A DNA stretch of 64,000 nucleotides. Source: Rhizobium lusitanum. GTDB lineage: Bacteria; Pseudomonadota; Alphaproteobacteria; Rhizobiales; Rhizobiaceae. The notes under the pieces are model-generated. The model saw nothing but the letters and a program-made list of their open reading frames with translations. It was not told the origin of the DNA and searched no databases. Below are positions 8,921-17,308 of the stretch, piece by piece. Position numbers and translations under genes: made by a program. Location of the stretch: positions 868,001 to 932,000 of the forward strand of contig NZ_CP050308.1 in NCBI RefSeq assembly GCF_014189535.1. Reading direction: 5' to 3'. The number at the start of each line of letters is the position of its first letter. Within the stretch, counting starts at the first letter, position 1.

Positions 8921-10288
8921 CACATCCAGGATTTTCTTCAGCAGAATTTGCGGCTTGTAATTCAGCCAGCTCGGCGTCAGCCCCATGCGCACCAGCACAA
9001 GATTGGCGGATGGGACGATGGCGACACTTTGACCATCATGCCCGAGCATCCAGAACGTATCCGCCGGCAGGCCGAACTGTGCGTTGGAACCGCCCGGCCC
9101 AGCAAGCCAGGCCTGAACCTGCGAATAGACGCCTTCCGATGCCTTGGTCGGCGTGCGCATCGCACCGACAAAACCTTCCGGCAAAAGGCGCTGGCCCTTC
9201 CAGACACCGTCCTGCAACAGGAATTGCCCGAAGCGCGCCCAGTCGCGGGCCGTTGCATAGAGATAGGAACTGCCAATAAAGGTGCCGCGCTCGTCCGCCT
9301 CCAGCACGGCGCTCGACATGCCGAGCGGCGCAAACAGCGCATCGCGCGGATAGGCGATCGCAGCGCTTTCATTCGGGAGCCTGTTCATCCAGAGCCTTGA
9401 GAGCAGCGTCGCCGTGCCGCTCGAATAGCTGAAACGCTCGCCAGCCGGAGCCTGCTGCGGCGCGTTTGCGGCAATCCCGGTCGAGTCCGGATCGAGATAG
9501 AGCATGCGCGTCACGTCCGATACCGCGCCATAGCTCTCGTTGAAGACGAGACCACTTTCCATGGCGAGGAGATCGCTGAGCTTGATGCTTTTACGGGCGT
9601 CGCCGCTCCATTGCGGCAAAAGGTTCTCGTCGTCAAAGGACATGCGGCCGGTCAGCATCAGCCGGCCGATGATCGCGGCGTTGACCGTCTTCGTCATCGA
9701 CCAGCCGATCAACGGTGTGCCTTTGCCGAACCCTTCGCCATAGGCCTCCGCCACAACGCGACCATCCTTGATCACGACGACGGCGCGCATGGATGGGCCG
9801 GCAAGATCCGTATTGGTCAAGAGCTTCGACAGCGTCGCATTCGTCTCATCCTGATCGCTCGCGACCTTGTCGCCATCCGGCCAGGGAGAATCGCGCTTCG
9901 GCACCTTCACCTTGTTCAGAAAGACCGCACTGCGCGCTGCCTGTAGGTCGCCATCCGACACCGTCGTGCAGCCGAGAGCGCCACGATAGAGCGCATAATT
10001 CGGCGCAAACATCCCAAGGATACGGGCGGTCACCACCCCCTCCTCCCGATCGACCGAAACCCGGACGAGCTTCAGCGCCGGATTGCCCGGCGCCTGCACA
10101 TCGTCAGCCAGCACCTGCTCCGGATCGCGCTTGGCGACAAAAACATTCGAGCAGACGATCTTGGCGGCATAGCCGTCACCGACTCTCAGCAATTCAGGCG
10201 GCGAAACGGAAAGCCAGACGACGCCACCGGCGACAATGATCAACAATAAAAGAACAAGAGCCGTAATCGCTCTCGATATCAAACGCAT
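8900..10288 (-). CDS. Serine hydrolase of the beta-lactamase (class C / DD-peptidase) superfamily
   Basis: The 462-residue protein begins MRLISRAITALVLLLLIIVA, a single N-terminal membrane anchor. The catalytic domain shows the SxxK nucleophile motif (GWSMTKTVNA, about residue 195), YSSGT in place of YxN, and a late HDG motif (MLGHDGQS) in place of KTG. This pattern fits the 6-aminohexanoate-dimer hydrolase/esterase-like branch rather than a true beta-lactamase; the substrate is unknown and resistance should not be assumed. GGAGG eight bases before the ATG at 10288 favours this start over one at 10354. Confidence 0.82.
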   Translation of the reverse strand: MRLISRAITALVLLLLIIVAGGVVWLSVSPPELLRVGDGYAAKIVCSNVFVAKRDPEQVLADDVQAPGNPALKLVRVSVDREEGVVTARILGMFAPNYALYRGALGCTTVSDGDLQAARSAVFLNKVKVPKRDSPWPDGDKVASDQDETNATLSKLLTNTDLAGPSMRAVVVIKDGRVVAEAYGEGFGKGTPLIGWSMTKTVNAAIIGRLMLTGRMSFDDENLLPQWSGDARKSIKLSDLLAMESGLVFNESYGAVSDVTRMLYLDPDSTGIAANAPQQAPAGERFSYSSGTATLLSRLWMNRLPNESAAIAYPRDALFAPLGMSSAVLEADERGTFIGSSYLYATARDWARFGQFLLQDGVWKGQRLLPEGFVGAMRTPTKASEGVYSQVQAWLAGPGGSNAQFGLPADTFWMLGHDGQSVAIVPSANLVLVRMGLTPSWLNYKPQILLKKILDVTTPAKT

Positions 10289-10451
10289 GCCATACACCTC
10301 CAAAGGTATGCGGACACAATCAGGAAACGGTGCAATATGAAAGACCTTCATCATTACAGTTTCGCAAATATCCGCATGACCGCCGCGCGGCCGAACCTAC
10401 CAACAGCCCACGTCATCAGACTGTAGCATTGCCGGGTTACACGCCCTGAAC

Positions 10452-10469
10452 CTGACAAATTGGTGACAA
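10452..10469 (+). promoter_or_regulatory. Pho-box-like direct repeat in front of btaA
   Basis: CTGACAA (10452-10458) and GTGACAA (10463-10469), separated by four bases, give the 7-4-7 direct-repeat architecture of PhoB boxes (consensus CTGTCAT-N4-CTGTCAT). DGTS synthesis in rhizobia is known to be induced by phosphate starvation through PhoB. The box ends only 7 bases before the btaA ATG, closer than expected for an activator site, so either the start lies downstream or the true box is elsewhere. Confidence 0.5.
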
Positions 10470-10476
10470 GACTCAG

Positions 10477-11724
10477 ATGACGGAATTCGCCCCGGAAGCC
10501 GGTCTCCACAAGAATCGGAAACTCAAGGACGCTCTGCTGCAACATAAGGCCCTGTCCAAGGCCGGCTTTTCCGAGCGTCTGTTCGGTATGCTGTTCTCCG
10601 GCCTTGTCTACCCGCAGATCTGGGAAGACCCGGATATCGACATGGAAGCGATGGAGCTTCAGCCCCATCATCGAATCGTCACCATCGGCTCCGGCGGCTG
10701 CAACATGCTTGCCTATCTCTCGCAGAGCCCTGCTTCGATCGACGTGGTCGACCTCAATCGCCACCATATCGCGCTGAACAAGCTCAAGCTGGCCGCCTTC
10801 CGGCTGCTGCCCGGTCATGCCGATCTGGTGCGATTCTTCGCCACGCCCGGCGTAGACACGAACAGCCAAGCCTACGAAGAGTTCATAGCACCGCGGCTCG
10901 ATCCGGCAACCGCCGCCTATTGGGATGGCCGCGACATGTACGGTCGCCGCCGCGTTACGGTGTTCAACCGTAACATCTACAAGACGGGCCTACTTGGCCG
11001 CTTCATCGGCGCGGCGCATATATTGGCCCGCCTGCACGGCGTCCGTCTCGCCCCCTTGACCGAAGCACGTACATTGCGCGAACAGCGGCAGTTTTTCGAC
11101 AACGAGATCGCACCGATCTTCGACAGGCCGATGGTGCGCTGGCTGCTCGGCCGCAAGAGCTCCCTTTTCGGACTTGGCATTCCGCCGCAGCAATATGACG
11201 AGCTCGCAAGCCTTGCCGGTGACGATTCCATAGCCGGAGTGTTGAAGCATCGCCTGGAAAAGCTGGCATGCCACTTCCCGATGCAGGATAATTATTTTGC
11301 CTGGCAGGCCTTCGCGCGTCGCTATGCCGCCCAGCACCAGGGACCGCTGCCAACCTACCTGAAGCCCGAGCACTATGCCGCCATCCGCGCCAACGCTGAC
11401 CGTGTCAGCGTGCATCACGCCAACTTCACCGAGCTGCTCGCCTCCAAGCCCGCCGCCTCGCGCGACCGCTACATCCTGCTCGACGCACAAGACTGGATGA
11501 CCGACGAGCAGCTCAACGAACTCTGGGCGGAAATCACCCGCACGGCCCGCGAAGGCGCCCGCGTCATTTTCCGCACTGCGGCTGAAAAGAGCATCATCGA
11601 GGGCCGACTTTCGACCGCGATCCGCGATCAATGGGTCTATCACGAAGAGCGCTCGCAGGCGCTTAACCTTCGCGACCGCTCGGCGATCTATGGCGGCTTC
11701 CATATTTACGGGAAAAAAGCGTGA
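10477..11724 (+). CDS. btaA: BtaA, S-adenosylmethionine:diacylglycerol 3-amino-3-carboxypropyltransferase
   Basis: The 415-residue DUF3419 protein matches BtaA: ALLQHKALSKAGFSERLFGMLFSGLVYPQIWEDP at the N-terminus, a SAM-binding IVTIGSGGCNMLAYL (about 67-81), DVVDLNRHHIALNKLKLAAF, and YILLDAQDWM near 335. It transfers the 3-amino-3-carboxypropyl group of SAM to diacylglycerol, making diacylglyceryl-homoserine, the first step to the phosphorus-free lipid DGTS. Its stop overlaps the btaB GTG start (GTGA at 11721). No clear ribosome site precedes the ATG. Confidence 0.93.
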   Translation: MTEFAPEAGLHKNRKLKDALLQHKALSKAGFSERLFGMLFSGLVYPQIWEDPDIDMEAMELQPHHRIVTIGSGGCNMLAYLSQSPASIDVVDLNRHHIALNKLKLAAFRLLPGHADLVRFFATPGVDTNSQAYEEFIAPRLDPATAAYWDGRDMYGRRRVTVFNRNIYKTGLLGRFIGAAHILARLHGVRLAPLTEARTLREQRQFFDNEIAPIFDRPMVRWLLGRKSSLFGLGIPPQQYDELASLAGDDSIAGVLKHRLEKLACHFPMQDNYFAWQAFARRYAAQHQGPLPTYLKPEHYAAIRANADRVSVHHANFTELLASKPAASRDRYILLDAQDWMTDEQLNELWAEITRTAREGARVIFRTAAEKSIIEGRLSTAIRDQWVYHEERSQALNLRDRSAIYGGFHIYGKKA

Positions 11725-12395
11725 GCCAGGCGGATACAGGCCTCGAGGCGAATTCGAAGAACCATGCCGGGCTGATGGACGGCATGTACCGCTACCAGCG
11801 GCATGTCTACGACCTGACCCGCAAATACTACCTCTTCGGCCGCGACCGTACGATCGCCCATCTCAACGTGCCCTTCGGCGGCTCGCTGCTCGAAGTCGGC
11901 TGCGGCACCGGCCGCAACATGTTACTGGCGCATCGCCGCTTCCCGTCGGCCAAGCTCTACGGCCTCGACATTTCCCAGGAAATGCTGATCTCGGCCCGCA
12001 ATAATTTTCGCGGCATGAAGCAGATACCGGACTTCCGCGTCGCCGATGCCACCGACTTCTCGCCCACTGATTTCGGTGTCGGCGGTTTTGACCGCGTCAT
12101 GGTCTCCTACGCCCTGTCGATGATCCCCGACTGGAAGAGCGCGATCGATGCTTCGCTCGATGCTGTCGCGCCCGGCGGCGAGTTGCATATTGTCGATTTC
12201 GGTCAGCAGGAGCGCCTGCCCGGCTGGTTCCGCACCATGCTGAAGGGCTGGCTGAAGAAGTTCCACGTCACCCCGCGCGCCGACCTGCGTACGGTGCTGG
12301 AAGAACGGGTTAAGGCCTGCGGCGCGAAGCTGATCTTCGAAGAGATTGGGCGGGGGTACGCCTGGAGAGCCGTTATCATCAAGCCGGCCACCTAG
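11721..12395 (+). CDS. btaB: BtaB, diacylglyceryl-homoserine N-methyltransferase
   Basis: The 224-residue class I SAM methyltransferase carries LLEVGCGTGRNMLLA (motif I, about 53-67), LYGLDISQEML (motif II) and APGGELHIVDFG (motif post-III). After BtaA it trimethylates the homoserine amine to give DGTS, at the inner membrane. The coding frame begins at a GTG overlapping the btaA stop, so translation is coupled. The pairing with DUF3419 makes the assignment much firmer than the methyltransferase fold alone. Confidence 0.92.
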   Translation: MSQADTGLEANSKNHAGLMDGMYRYQRHVYDLTRKYYLFGRDRTIAHLNVPFGGSLLEVGCGTGRNMLLAHRRFPSAKLYGLDISQEMLISARNNFRGMKQIPDFRVADATDFSPTDFGVGGFDRVMVSYALSMIPDWKSAIDASLDAVAPGGELHIVDFGQQERLPGWFRTMLKGWLKKFHVTPRADLRTVLEERVKACGAKLIFEEIGRGYAWRAVIIKPAT

Positions 12396-12613
12396 CCAAA
12401 GAGGCAAATTCGGCGCGAAATCCACCTATTCAGTGCTCCAAGTATAAGAATTTACTTGAAGATAACGGATTTTTTACGTTGATATGGTGAGTAAAGTGGT
12501 AAGGCCGGGCTGCAATCAGCTTGGCTGTTGCCTCTTTTGGATCTTCGGGGACCACACATCACGGAAGCCAAGCCTTGGGGCAGCAAGATCACTCGCGTCA
12601 TAACGGGATATCC

Positions 12614-13405
12614 ATGCGCAGGCTTCTGTTGTGCTTACTGCCGCTCGCCCTTCTCCTGAATAGCTGCACGACGGGCTATGATGCCCTCGAGACGGCGTCC
12701 CTTCCTAAGACCCGCTTCAAGGATACCAAGCCGCAGGATTTCGGCCGCGATCACCCCGAGCGCCATCCCATCCACGGTATTGATGTTTCCAAATGGCAGG
12801 GCGATATCGACTGGCAGACGGTCAAGGGCTCCGGCGTCGCCTTCGTGTTCATCAAGGCCACCGAAGGCAAGGACAGGATCGATCCTCGCTTCAGCGAATA
12901 TTGGCAGGAAGCCAGCACGGCCGGCATCCTGCACGCACCCTATCATTTCTATTATTTCTGCTCGACGGCAGATGAGCAGGCCGATTGGTTCATCCGCAAC
13001 GTGCCGAAGGATGCCATGGCGCTTCCGCCTGTTATTGACGTCGAATGGAATCCTGGTTCACCGACCTGCCGTACCAGACCGGCCCCGGAGACGGTTCGGA
13101 CGGAAATGAAGCGTTTCATGGATCGCCTGCAAGCCTATTACGGCAAGCGCCCGATCATCTACACCTCAGTCGATTTCCATCGCGAGAATCTTGCGGGTTA
13201 CTTCAAGGACTATCACTTCTGGGTTCGCTCGGTCGCCAAGCATCCGACAGCGACCTATACCGACCGTTCCTGGGCTTTCTGGCAGTACACCTCAACCGGC
13301 GTCATCCCCGGCATCAAGGGGCCGACGGACATCAATGTTTTCGCCGGTTCCGAGCAGAATTGGCACAATTGGTTGGCTGCAGTAGAGAAGCAGGGAAATT
13401 CTTGA
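12614..13405 (+). CDS. GH25 family muramidase, lipoprotein
   Basis: The 263-residue protein starts MRRLLLCLLPLALLLNSC, a lipoprotein signal with lipid-attachment Cys at residue 18. The glycoside hydrolase 25 domain follows: HGIDVSKWQGDIDWQTVK with the conserved first Asp, FVFIKATEG, PPVIDVEWN with the catalytic Asp-x-Glu, IIYTSVDF, and SWAFWQYTSTG. It should hydrolyse peptidoglycan as an N-acetylmuramidase. The frame is open upstream to 12521, but only the 12614 start gives a lipobox. The 218 bp before it hold nothing recognisable. Confidence 0.9.
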   Translation: MRRLLLCLLPLALLLNSCTTGYDALETASLPKTRFKDTKPQDFGRDHPERHPIHGIDVSKWQGDIDWQTVKGSGVAFVFIKATEGKDRIDPRFSEYWQEASTAGILHAPYHFYYFCSTADEQADWFIRNVPKDAMALPPVIDVEWNPGSPTCRTRPAPETVRTEMKRFMDRLQAYYGKRPIIYTSVDFHRENLAGYFKDYHFWVRSVAKHPTATYTDRSWAFWQYTSTGVIPGIKGPTDINVFAGSEQNWHNWLAAVEKQGNS

Positions 13406-13484
13406 GTCTGCTCTAACTTCTCTCTTGCTTCCGTCACAATCTTCTGTGAAAGCGACCCTATTCTGTCAGAAAAGAGGATCGCCC

Positions 13485-14729
13485 ATGCACCGCTATACCA
13501 TCCGACGCAGCGCACTCGCGTTGATCTTCGCTTCAGCCGTGACGAGCATGGCGATGGCACAGAGCGCAACACCGGCTGCCCCGTCGAATGCACAGGGTAG
13601 CGGCGATCCCAAAGTTGCCTGCGGCGGTGACCTTTCTGCCTTCCTGGCCGGCGTCAAGGCCGAAGCCATCGCCGATGGCGCCGATGCCGCATCCGCCGAC
13701 AAGACCTTGGCCGGCGCGCAGATCGATCCCAAGGTTCTCGCCATGGATCGTAGCCAGGGCGTATTCCGCCAGACCTTTCTCGAATTCTCGCAGCGCACCG
13801 TCAGCCAGGGCCGCCTGGATATCGGTCGCCAGAAGATGAAGCAGTATGCCGATGTCTTCGCCAAGGCCGAAAAGGACTATGGCGTACCCCCCGGCGTTAT
13901 TACCGCCTATTGGGCGATGGAGACCGATTTCGGCGCCGTTCAGGGTAATTTCAATACCCGGAACGCGCTTGTCACTCTCTCGCATGACTGCCGTCGCCCT
14001 GAATTTTTCCGCCCGCGTCTGATAGCGCTGATCGAAATGGTTCAACACGGCGATGCTGATCCGGAAACGACGACCGGCGCTTGGGCCGGCGAAATCGGTC
14101 AGACGCAGATGCTCCCGCCCTCGATCATCGCTTTTGGCACGGATGGCGATGGCGACGGCCATGTCAACTTGAAGACAAGCGCTCCCGATGTCATTCTGAC
14201 GACAGCGCGCTTCCTCCAAAGTCTCGGATTCCAGCGCGGTCAGCCTTGGCTGCAGGAAGTAACCCTTCCGGATAATCTGCCGTGGGAAAAATCCGGCCTT
14301 GGCGGCGCGCTCACGGCCGCAGACTGGTTCCAGCTCGGCGTCAAGCCACGAGACGGCAATACAAGTTTCGGTTCACTGCCGGCCGCTCTCATCCTGCCAC
14401 AGGGTCGCAAAGGTCCGGCTTTCCTGACCTACCCAAATTACAACGCCTATCTCGAATGGAACCAGTCGTTCATCTACACAACGTCAGCGGCCTACTTCGC
14501 TACCCGCTTCAGCGGCGCTCCAACCTACAACAAGGGCACGCCGGAACCGGGCCTGAACGATGTTGATATGAAGGCGCTTCAGACCAAGCTCACGGCTCGC
14601 GGCTACGATGTCGGCAAGATCGACGGTATCCTCGGCTCCGGCACGCGCGTTGCCATCCAGAAGGAACAGTTCCGCCTCGGCCTCCCGGCCGACGGCTGGG
14701 CGACGCAAGCGCTGTTGAACGCTCTCTGA
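13485..14729 (+). CDS. MltB-type lytic murein transglycosylase with C-terminal peptidoglycan-binding domain
   Basis: The 414-residue protein has a signal peptide (ALALIFASAVTSMAMAQ). An SLT_2 domain spans about 60-340, with PPGVITAYWAMETDFGAVQG holding the catalytic Glu and GEIGQTQMLPPSIIAFGTDGDGDG following. A PG_binding_1 domain covers about 350-414 (VDMKALQTKLTARGYDVGKIDG). It cleaves the glycan backbone non-hydrolytically in the periplasm. AGAGGA lies 7 bases before ATG 13485; an earlier in-frame start at 13425 would spoil the signal peptide. Confidence 0.9.
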   Translation: MHRYTIRRSALALIFASAVTSMAMAQSATPAAPSNAQGSGDPKVACGGDLSAFLAGVKAEAIADGADAASADKTLAGAQIDPKVLAMDRSQGVFRQTFLEFSQRTVSQGRLDIGRQKMKQYADVFAKAEKDYGVPPGVITAYWAMETDFGAVQGNFNTRNALVTLSHDCRRPEFFRPRLIALIEMVQHGDADPETTTGAWAGEIGQTQMLPPSIIAFGTDGDGDGHVNLKTSAPDVILTTARFLQSLGFQRGQPWLQEVTLPDNLPWEKSGLGGALTAADWFQLGVKPRDGNTSFGSLPAALILPQGRKGPAFLTYPNYNAYLEWNQSFIYTTSAAYFATRFSGAPTYNKGTPEPGLNDVDMKALQTKLTARGYDVGKIDGILGSGTRVAIQKEQFRLGLPADGWATQALLNAL

Positions 14730-14749
14730 GAATTTCTTCTCTTTCTGCG

Positions 14750-14780
14750 AAAGGCGGCCCTCGGGCCGCCTTTCTGCTTT
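14750..14780 (+). terminator. Rho-independent terminator
   Basis: AAAGGCGGCCC (14750-14760) pairs perfectly with GGGCCGCCTTT (14763-14773) and is followed by CTGCTTTT. It lies directly after the MltB-type transglycosylase gene. Confidence 0.9.
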
Positions 14781-14993
14781 TATGGCGCAGACATCATTCT
14801 GAGTTCACAGCTAAATTAACGATGCATTAAATTTCGTGAACGGAAATTTTTTCAGATTTTCCATATTAAAACAACAGCTTATTCGAATATCTAGATTCAA
14901 ATTCTCCGCCGCATGACGCGCTGCAGCATCGAATTCGCTTTCCAAGCGACACATTTCCGACATAGACTCTAACGGTTGACTAAGGAGGAAGAC

Positions 14994-15071
14994 ATGGGAT
15001 TGACACGATCCATCAACGTCCTAGTGGTCGGTGCAGCCTTCGTATTCGTCGTGACAATGCTTTTCATCTGA
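14994..15071 (+). CDS. 25-residue single-span membrane peptide, unknown function
   Basis: ATG GGA TTG ... TGA encodes MGLTRSINVLVVGAAFVFVV followed by TMLFI, almost entirely one transmembrane helix after a short positively charged start. AAGGAGGA lies 5-6 bases before the ATG, a near-perfect ribosome site. A strong hairpin terminator follows at 15133, so the locus has the layout of a stand-alone small gene. The AT-rich 210 bp upstream (14781-14993) should contain its promoter and show no other gene. I do not recognise a family; translation is inferred from the ribosome site and composition. Confidence 0.62.
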   Translation: MGLTRSINVLVVGAAFVFVVTMLFI

Positions 15072-15132
15072 CGAAGAACGACCGTCACAGACAACCGAAC
15101 TCCTGAAAGCAAACAAAACACCCTATCCATTT

Positions 15133-15167
15133 AAAAAGCGCATGCCGAAGATCAACATGCGCTTTTT
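15133..15167. terminator. Bidirectional terminator
   Basis: AAAAAGCGCATG (15133-15144) and CATGCGCTTTTT (15156-15167) form a perfect 12-bp stem with A and T tracts at both ends. It can terminate both the small gene on the left and metF read leftward from the right. Confidence 0.88.
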
Positions 15168-15191
15168 CATGGCTGCGTTTCCGAGATCTTA

Positions 15192-16088
15192 TCAGGCGAC
15201 GGCGCGTGCATCCGCCTTGCGCTGCATGCCCAATCGCTCCAGAACAGCCGAGACGAGCGGCGAACGGTTCATCGTGTAGAGATGAAACTCGTGGATGCCC
15301 CGGCGAACCAGATCCTTGATCTGTTCGGCGGCGACATCGGCGGCGACCTTGGCCCGTTCGTCGGCATTATCGTCGAGGCCGTCAAAACGATCGTCCAGCC
15401 AGGAAGGAATGCTGGTGCCGCAGGCACCGGCAAAGCGCTTCAGCTGCGTGAGGTTCTGGATCGGCATGATGCCCGGCACGACGGGAATCGTGATACCCGC
15501 AGCACGAACGCGGTCGTGATAACGCGAGAACGCGTCATTGTCGAAGAAGAACTGGGTCAGAGCCCTGTCGGCACCATTGTCGGCCTTGCGCTTCAGCATG
15601 TCGATGTCGGCCGCGGTATCGCGGCTCTCCGGATGCTTTTCCGGATAGGCAGACACGGAAATATCGAAATCGCCGCGCTCGCGCAGGGCCGCTACCAGTT
15701 CGGCGGCATTGGCATAACCATCCGGATGCGGCTGATAGGCGGAGCCGACGCCTGTTGGCGGATCGCCACGCAATGCCACGAAGCGGCGCACACCAGTCGC
15801 AAGAAAATCATCGATGACCCGATGCGTGTCTTCACGCGTTGCCCCGACGCATGTCAGATGTGAGGCGGTGGTGAACGGCGTCTCGTGGATCATCCGGCGC
15901 ACGGCAGACAATGTCGGCGCCTTGGTCGTGCCGCCAGCGCCATAGGTCACCGAAACGAATTCCGGTTCCCATTCGCTGAGTTCCTCGACCGTATTCCATA
16001 ATTGCGCTTCGGCCTCCTCCGATTTCGGAGGAAAGAACTCAAAGGAAATACGGATCTCGCTTTGGCCGTTCTCGATTTTCGAAGACAT
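15192..16088 (-). CDS. metF: 5,10-methylenetetrahydrofolate reductase
   Basis: The 298-residue protein has the MetF hallmarks: RISFEFFPPKSEEAEAQLW at the N-terminus with the catalytic Glu of the FEFFPP motif, FVSVTYGAGGT, ASHLTCVG, FVALRGDPP, and TQFFFDNDAF. It reduces 5,10-methylene-THF to 5-methyl-THF with FADH2, supplying methyl groups to MetH. ATG 16088 is preceded by GGGAGAG at 7-8 bases; a TTG at 16106 is less likely. It follows the ArsR-methyltransferase regulator by one base (stop 16090), so the two form an operon behind the palindrome at 17134. Confidence 0.95.
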   Translation of the reverse strand: MSSKIENGQSEIRISFEFFPPKSEEAEAQLWNTVEELSEWEPEFVSVTYGAGGTTKAPTLSAVRRMIHETPFTTASHLTCVGATREDTHRVIDDFLATGVRRFVALRGDPPTGVGSAYQPHPDGYANAAELVAALRERGDFDISVSAYPEKHPESRDTAADIDMLKRKADNGADRALTQFFFDNDAFSRYHDRVRAAGITIPVVPGIMPIQNLTQLKRFAGACGTSIPSWLDDRFDGLDDNADERAKVAADVAAEQIKDLVRRGIHEFHLYTMNRSPLVSAVLERLGMQRKADARAVA

Positions 16089-16089
16089 A

Positions 16090-17115
16090 TCAAACTCTCC
16101 CAGCAAGAATGGGGGATGCCTGTCGGCTATGTTCGGCAGCGATCAACAGACGCGGGTCACGCGCCAGCCAGATCGTAACCGTCAGCCCCGAGCCGCCTTC
16201 CCTCCCCGAATGAAGGTCCTGCACCTGCTCGACATCAAGCCCCGCCGTCTTCAGCCAATCCGACATCATCTGATGGGAAAAGCCGAGCCTTAGATGCGCA
16301 TGTTCGTCGCGCAGATATTCCAGCCCGTGCGGTGCAAGATCGATGATCACCAGCCGCCCGCCGGGACGGAGCATTCGCGCCGCCTCGTTGATGGCGATCT
16401 CCGGCTGATCCAGGAAATGCAGCACCTGATGGATGGTGATCAGATCGAAATCCTGCGCCTCGAGCGGCAGGTTGAAGATATCGCCATGCCGCACCGATGC
16501 GGCCGTAATGTTCGACCGGTCAAGATTGGCGCGCGCAACGGCCAGCATGTCCCGGCTGGCGTCGATACCGACTGCGCGGCGATAGTGGCCCGCCAGCAAT
16601 TGCAGCATCCGGCCCGTGCCGGTGCCGAGATCGAGAAAGGCGTCGATCTGCTGCGGACCGATCAATTCGATCATCACCTTGTCGACATCCTCGTCGGCAA
16701 CGTGCAGGCGGCGAAGTTCGTCCCATTCGGCGGCATTGCGGCTGAAATAGGCTTGCGCCCGCTCGGCGCGAATACGCTTGACGGCAGTCAACCGCTCGCC
16801 GTCGCGCAGCAATACGGGATCGTTTTCGGCCGTATGCCGGAGAAGCTCGCGCGCCAGGATCACCGCCTTGCCCTGTTGTTTCAGGCGGAAGTAAGCCCAG
16901 GCGCCTTCCTGGTAGCGATCGATCAGATCGGCCTCGCCGAGCAGCTTCAGATGCCGCGAGATGCGCGGCTGTGACTGGCCCAGAATTTCGGTAAGATCGG
17001 TGACGGTCAGATCGCCGGCGGCAAGAAGCGCCAGCAGACGCAGCCGCGTCGGCTCACCGGCCGCCTTCAGCACATCCACCAGATTATCAAGGCCCAATTT
17101 TACCAAATCCGCCAT
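16090..17115 (-). CDS. sahR: SahR-type regulator: ArsR HTH fused to a SAM-methyltransferase-like domain
   Basis: The 341-residue protein has an N-terminal ArsR winged helix (AAGEPTRLRLLALLAAGDLTVTDLTEILGQSQPRISRHLKLL, about 17-60) and a C-terminal methyltransferase-fold domain (FLDLGTGTGRMLQLLAG near 160, ARMLRPGGRLVIIDLAPHG near 255). This fusion beside metF is the architecture of SahR, the S-adenosyl-homocysteine-responsive regulator of methionine-cycle genes in Proteobacteria. The second domain probably senses SAH rather than catalysing transfer. ATG 17115 has GGGTGGAAA just before it. A perfect palindrome 19 bp upstream recurs before metH. Confidence 0.83.
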   Translation of the reverse strand: MADLVKLGLDNLVDVLKAAGEPTRLRLLALLAAGDLTVTDLTEILGQSQPRISRHLKLLGEADLIDRYQEGAWAYFRLKQQGKAVILARELLRHTAENDPVLLRDGERLTAVKRIRAERAQAYFSRNAAEWDELRRLHVADEDVDKVMIELIGPQQIDAFLDLGTGTGRMLQLLAGHYRRAVGIDASRDMLAVARANLDRSNITAASVRHGDIFNLPLEAQDFDLITIHQVLHFLDQPEIAINEAARMLRPGGRLVIIDLAPHGLEYLRDEHAHLRLGFSHQMMSDWLKTAGLDVEQVQDLHSGREGGSGLTVTIWLARDPRLLIAAEHSRQASPILAGRV

Positions 17116-17133
17116 TTTCCACCCAATCAAGAT

Positions 17134-17149
17134 ATAAAGATATCTTTAT
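17134..17149. promoter_or_regulatory. Palindromic operator, probable SahR box of sahR-metF
   Basis: ATAAAGATATCTTTAT is a perfect 16-bp palindrome 19 bp before the sahR ATG, where it would overlap the promoter or leader. The same 16 bases occur upstream of metH at 56091-56106. Two copies in front of two methionine-cycle loci support a shared regulator, most simply the adjacent SahR. Confidence 0.8.
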
Positions 17150-17258
17150 GTCATTTCGCTGAAATCTGCAAGGGCCAATTCATTCCCGGCGGAATTCGAC
17201 GTCGGAAATCTGTTAGTATCTGTCGGCGGGGGAATGCATCTTCCTGCGTCAGGACAAA

Positions 17259-17288
17259 GAAAAACCCCGGACAGGCCGGGGTTTTTTT
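17259..17288. terminator. Rho-independent terminator of ettA
   Basis: AAAAACCCCGG (17260-17270) and CCGGGGTTTTT (17276-17286) form a perfect stem flanked by A and T tracts. It lies 20 bp beyond the ettA stop in the direction of its transcription. Confidence 0.85.
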
Positions 17289-17308
17289 AAGTCGCGAAAG
17301 CAGCAGAC

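Noticed and set aside
8900..10288. Antibiotic-resistance beta-lactamase
   Set aside because: The fold and SxxK motif are present, but YSSGT and HDG replace YxN and KTG, so an esterase/amidase-like role is more likely.
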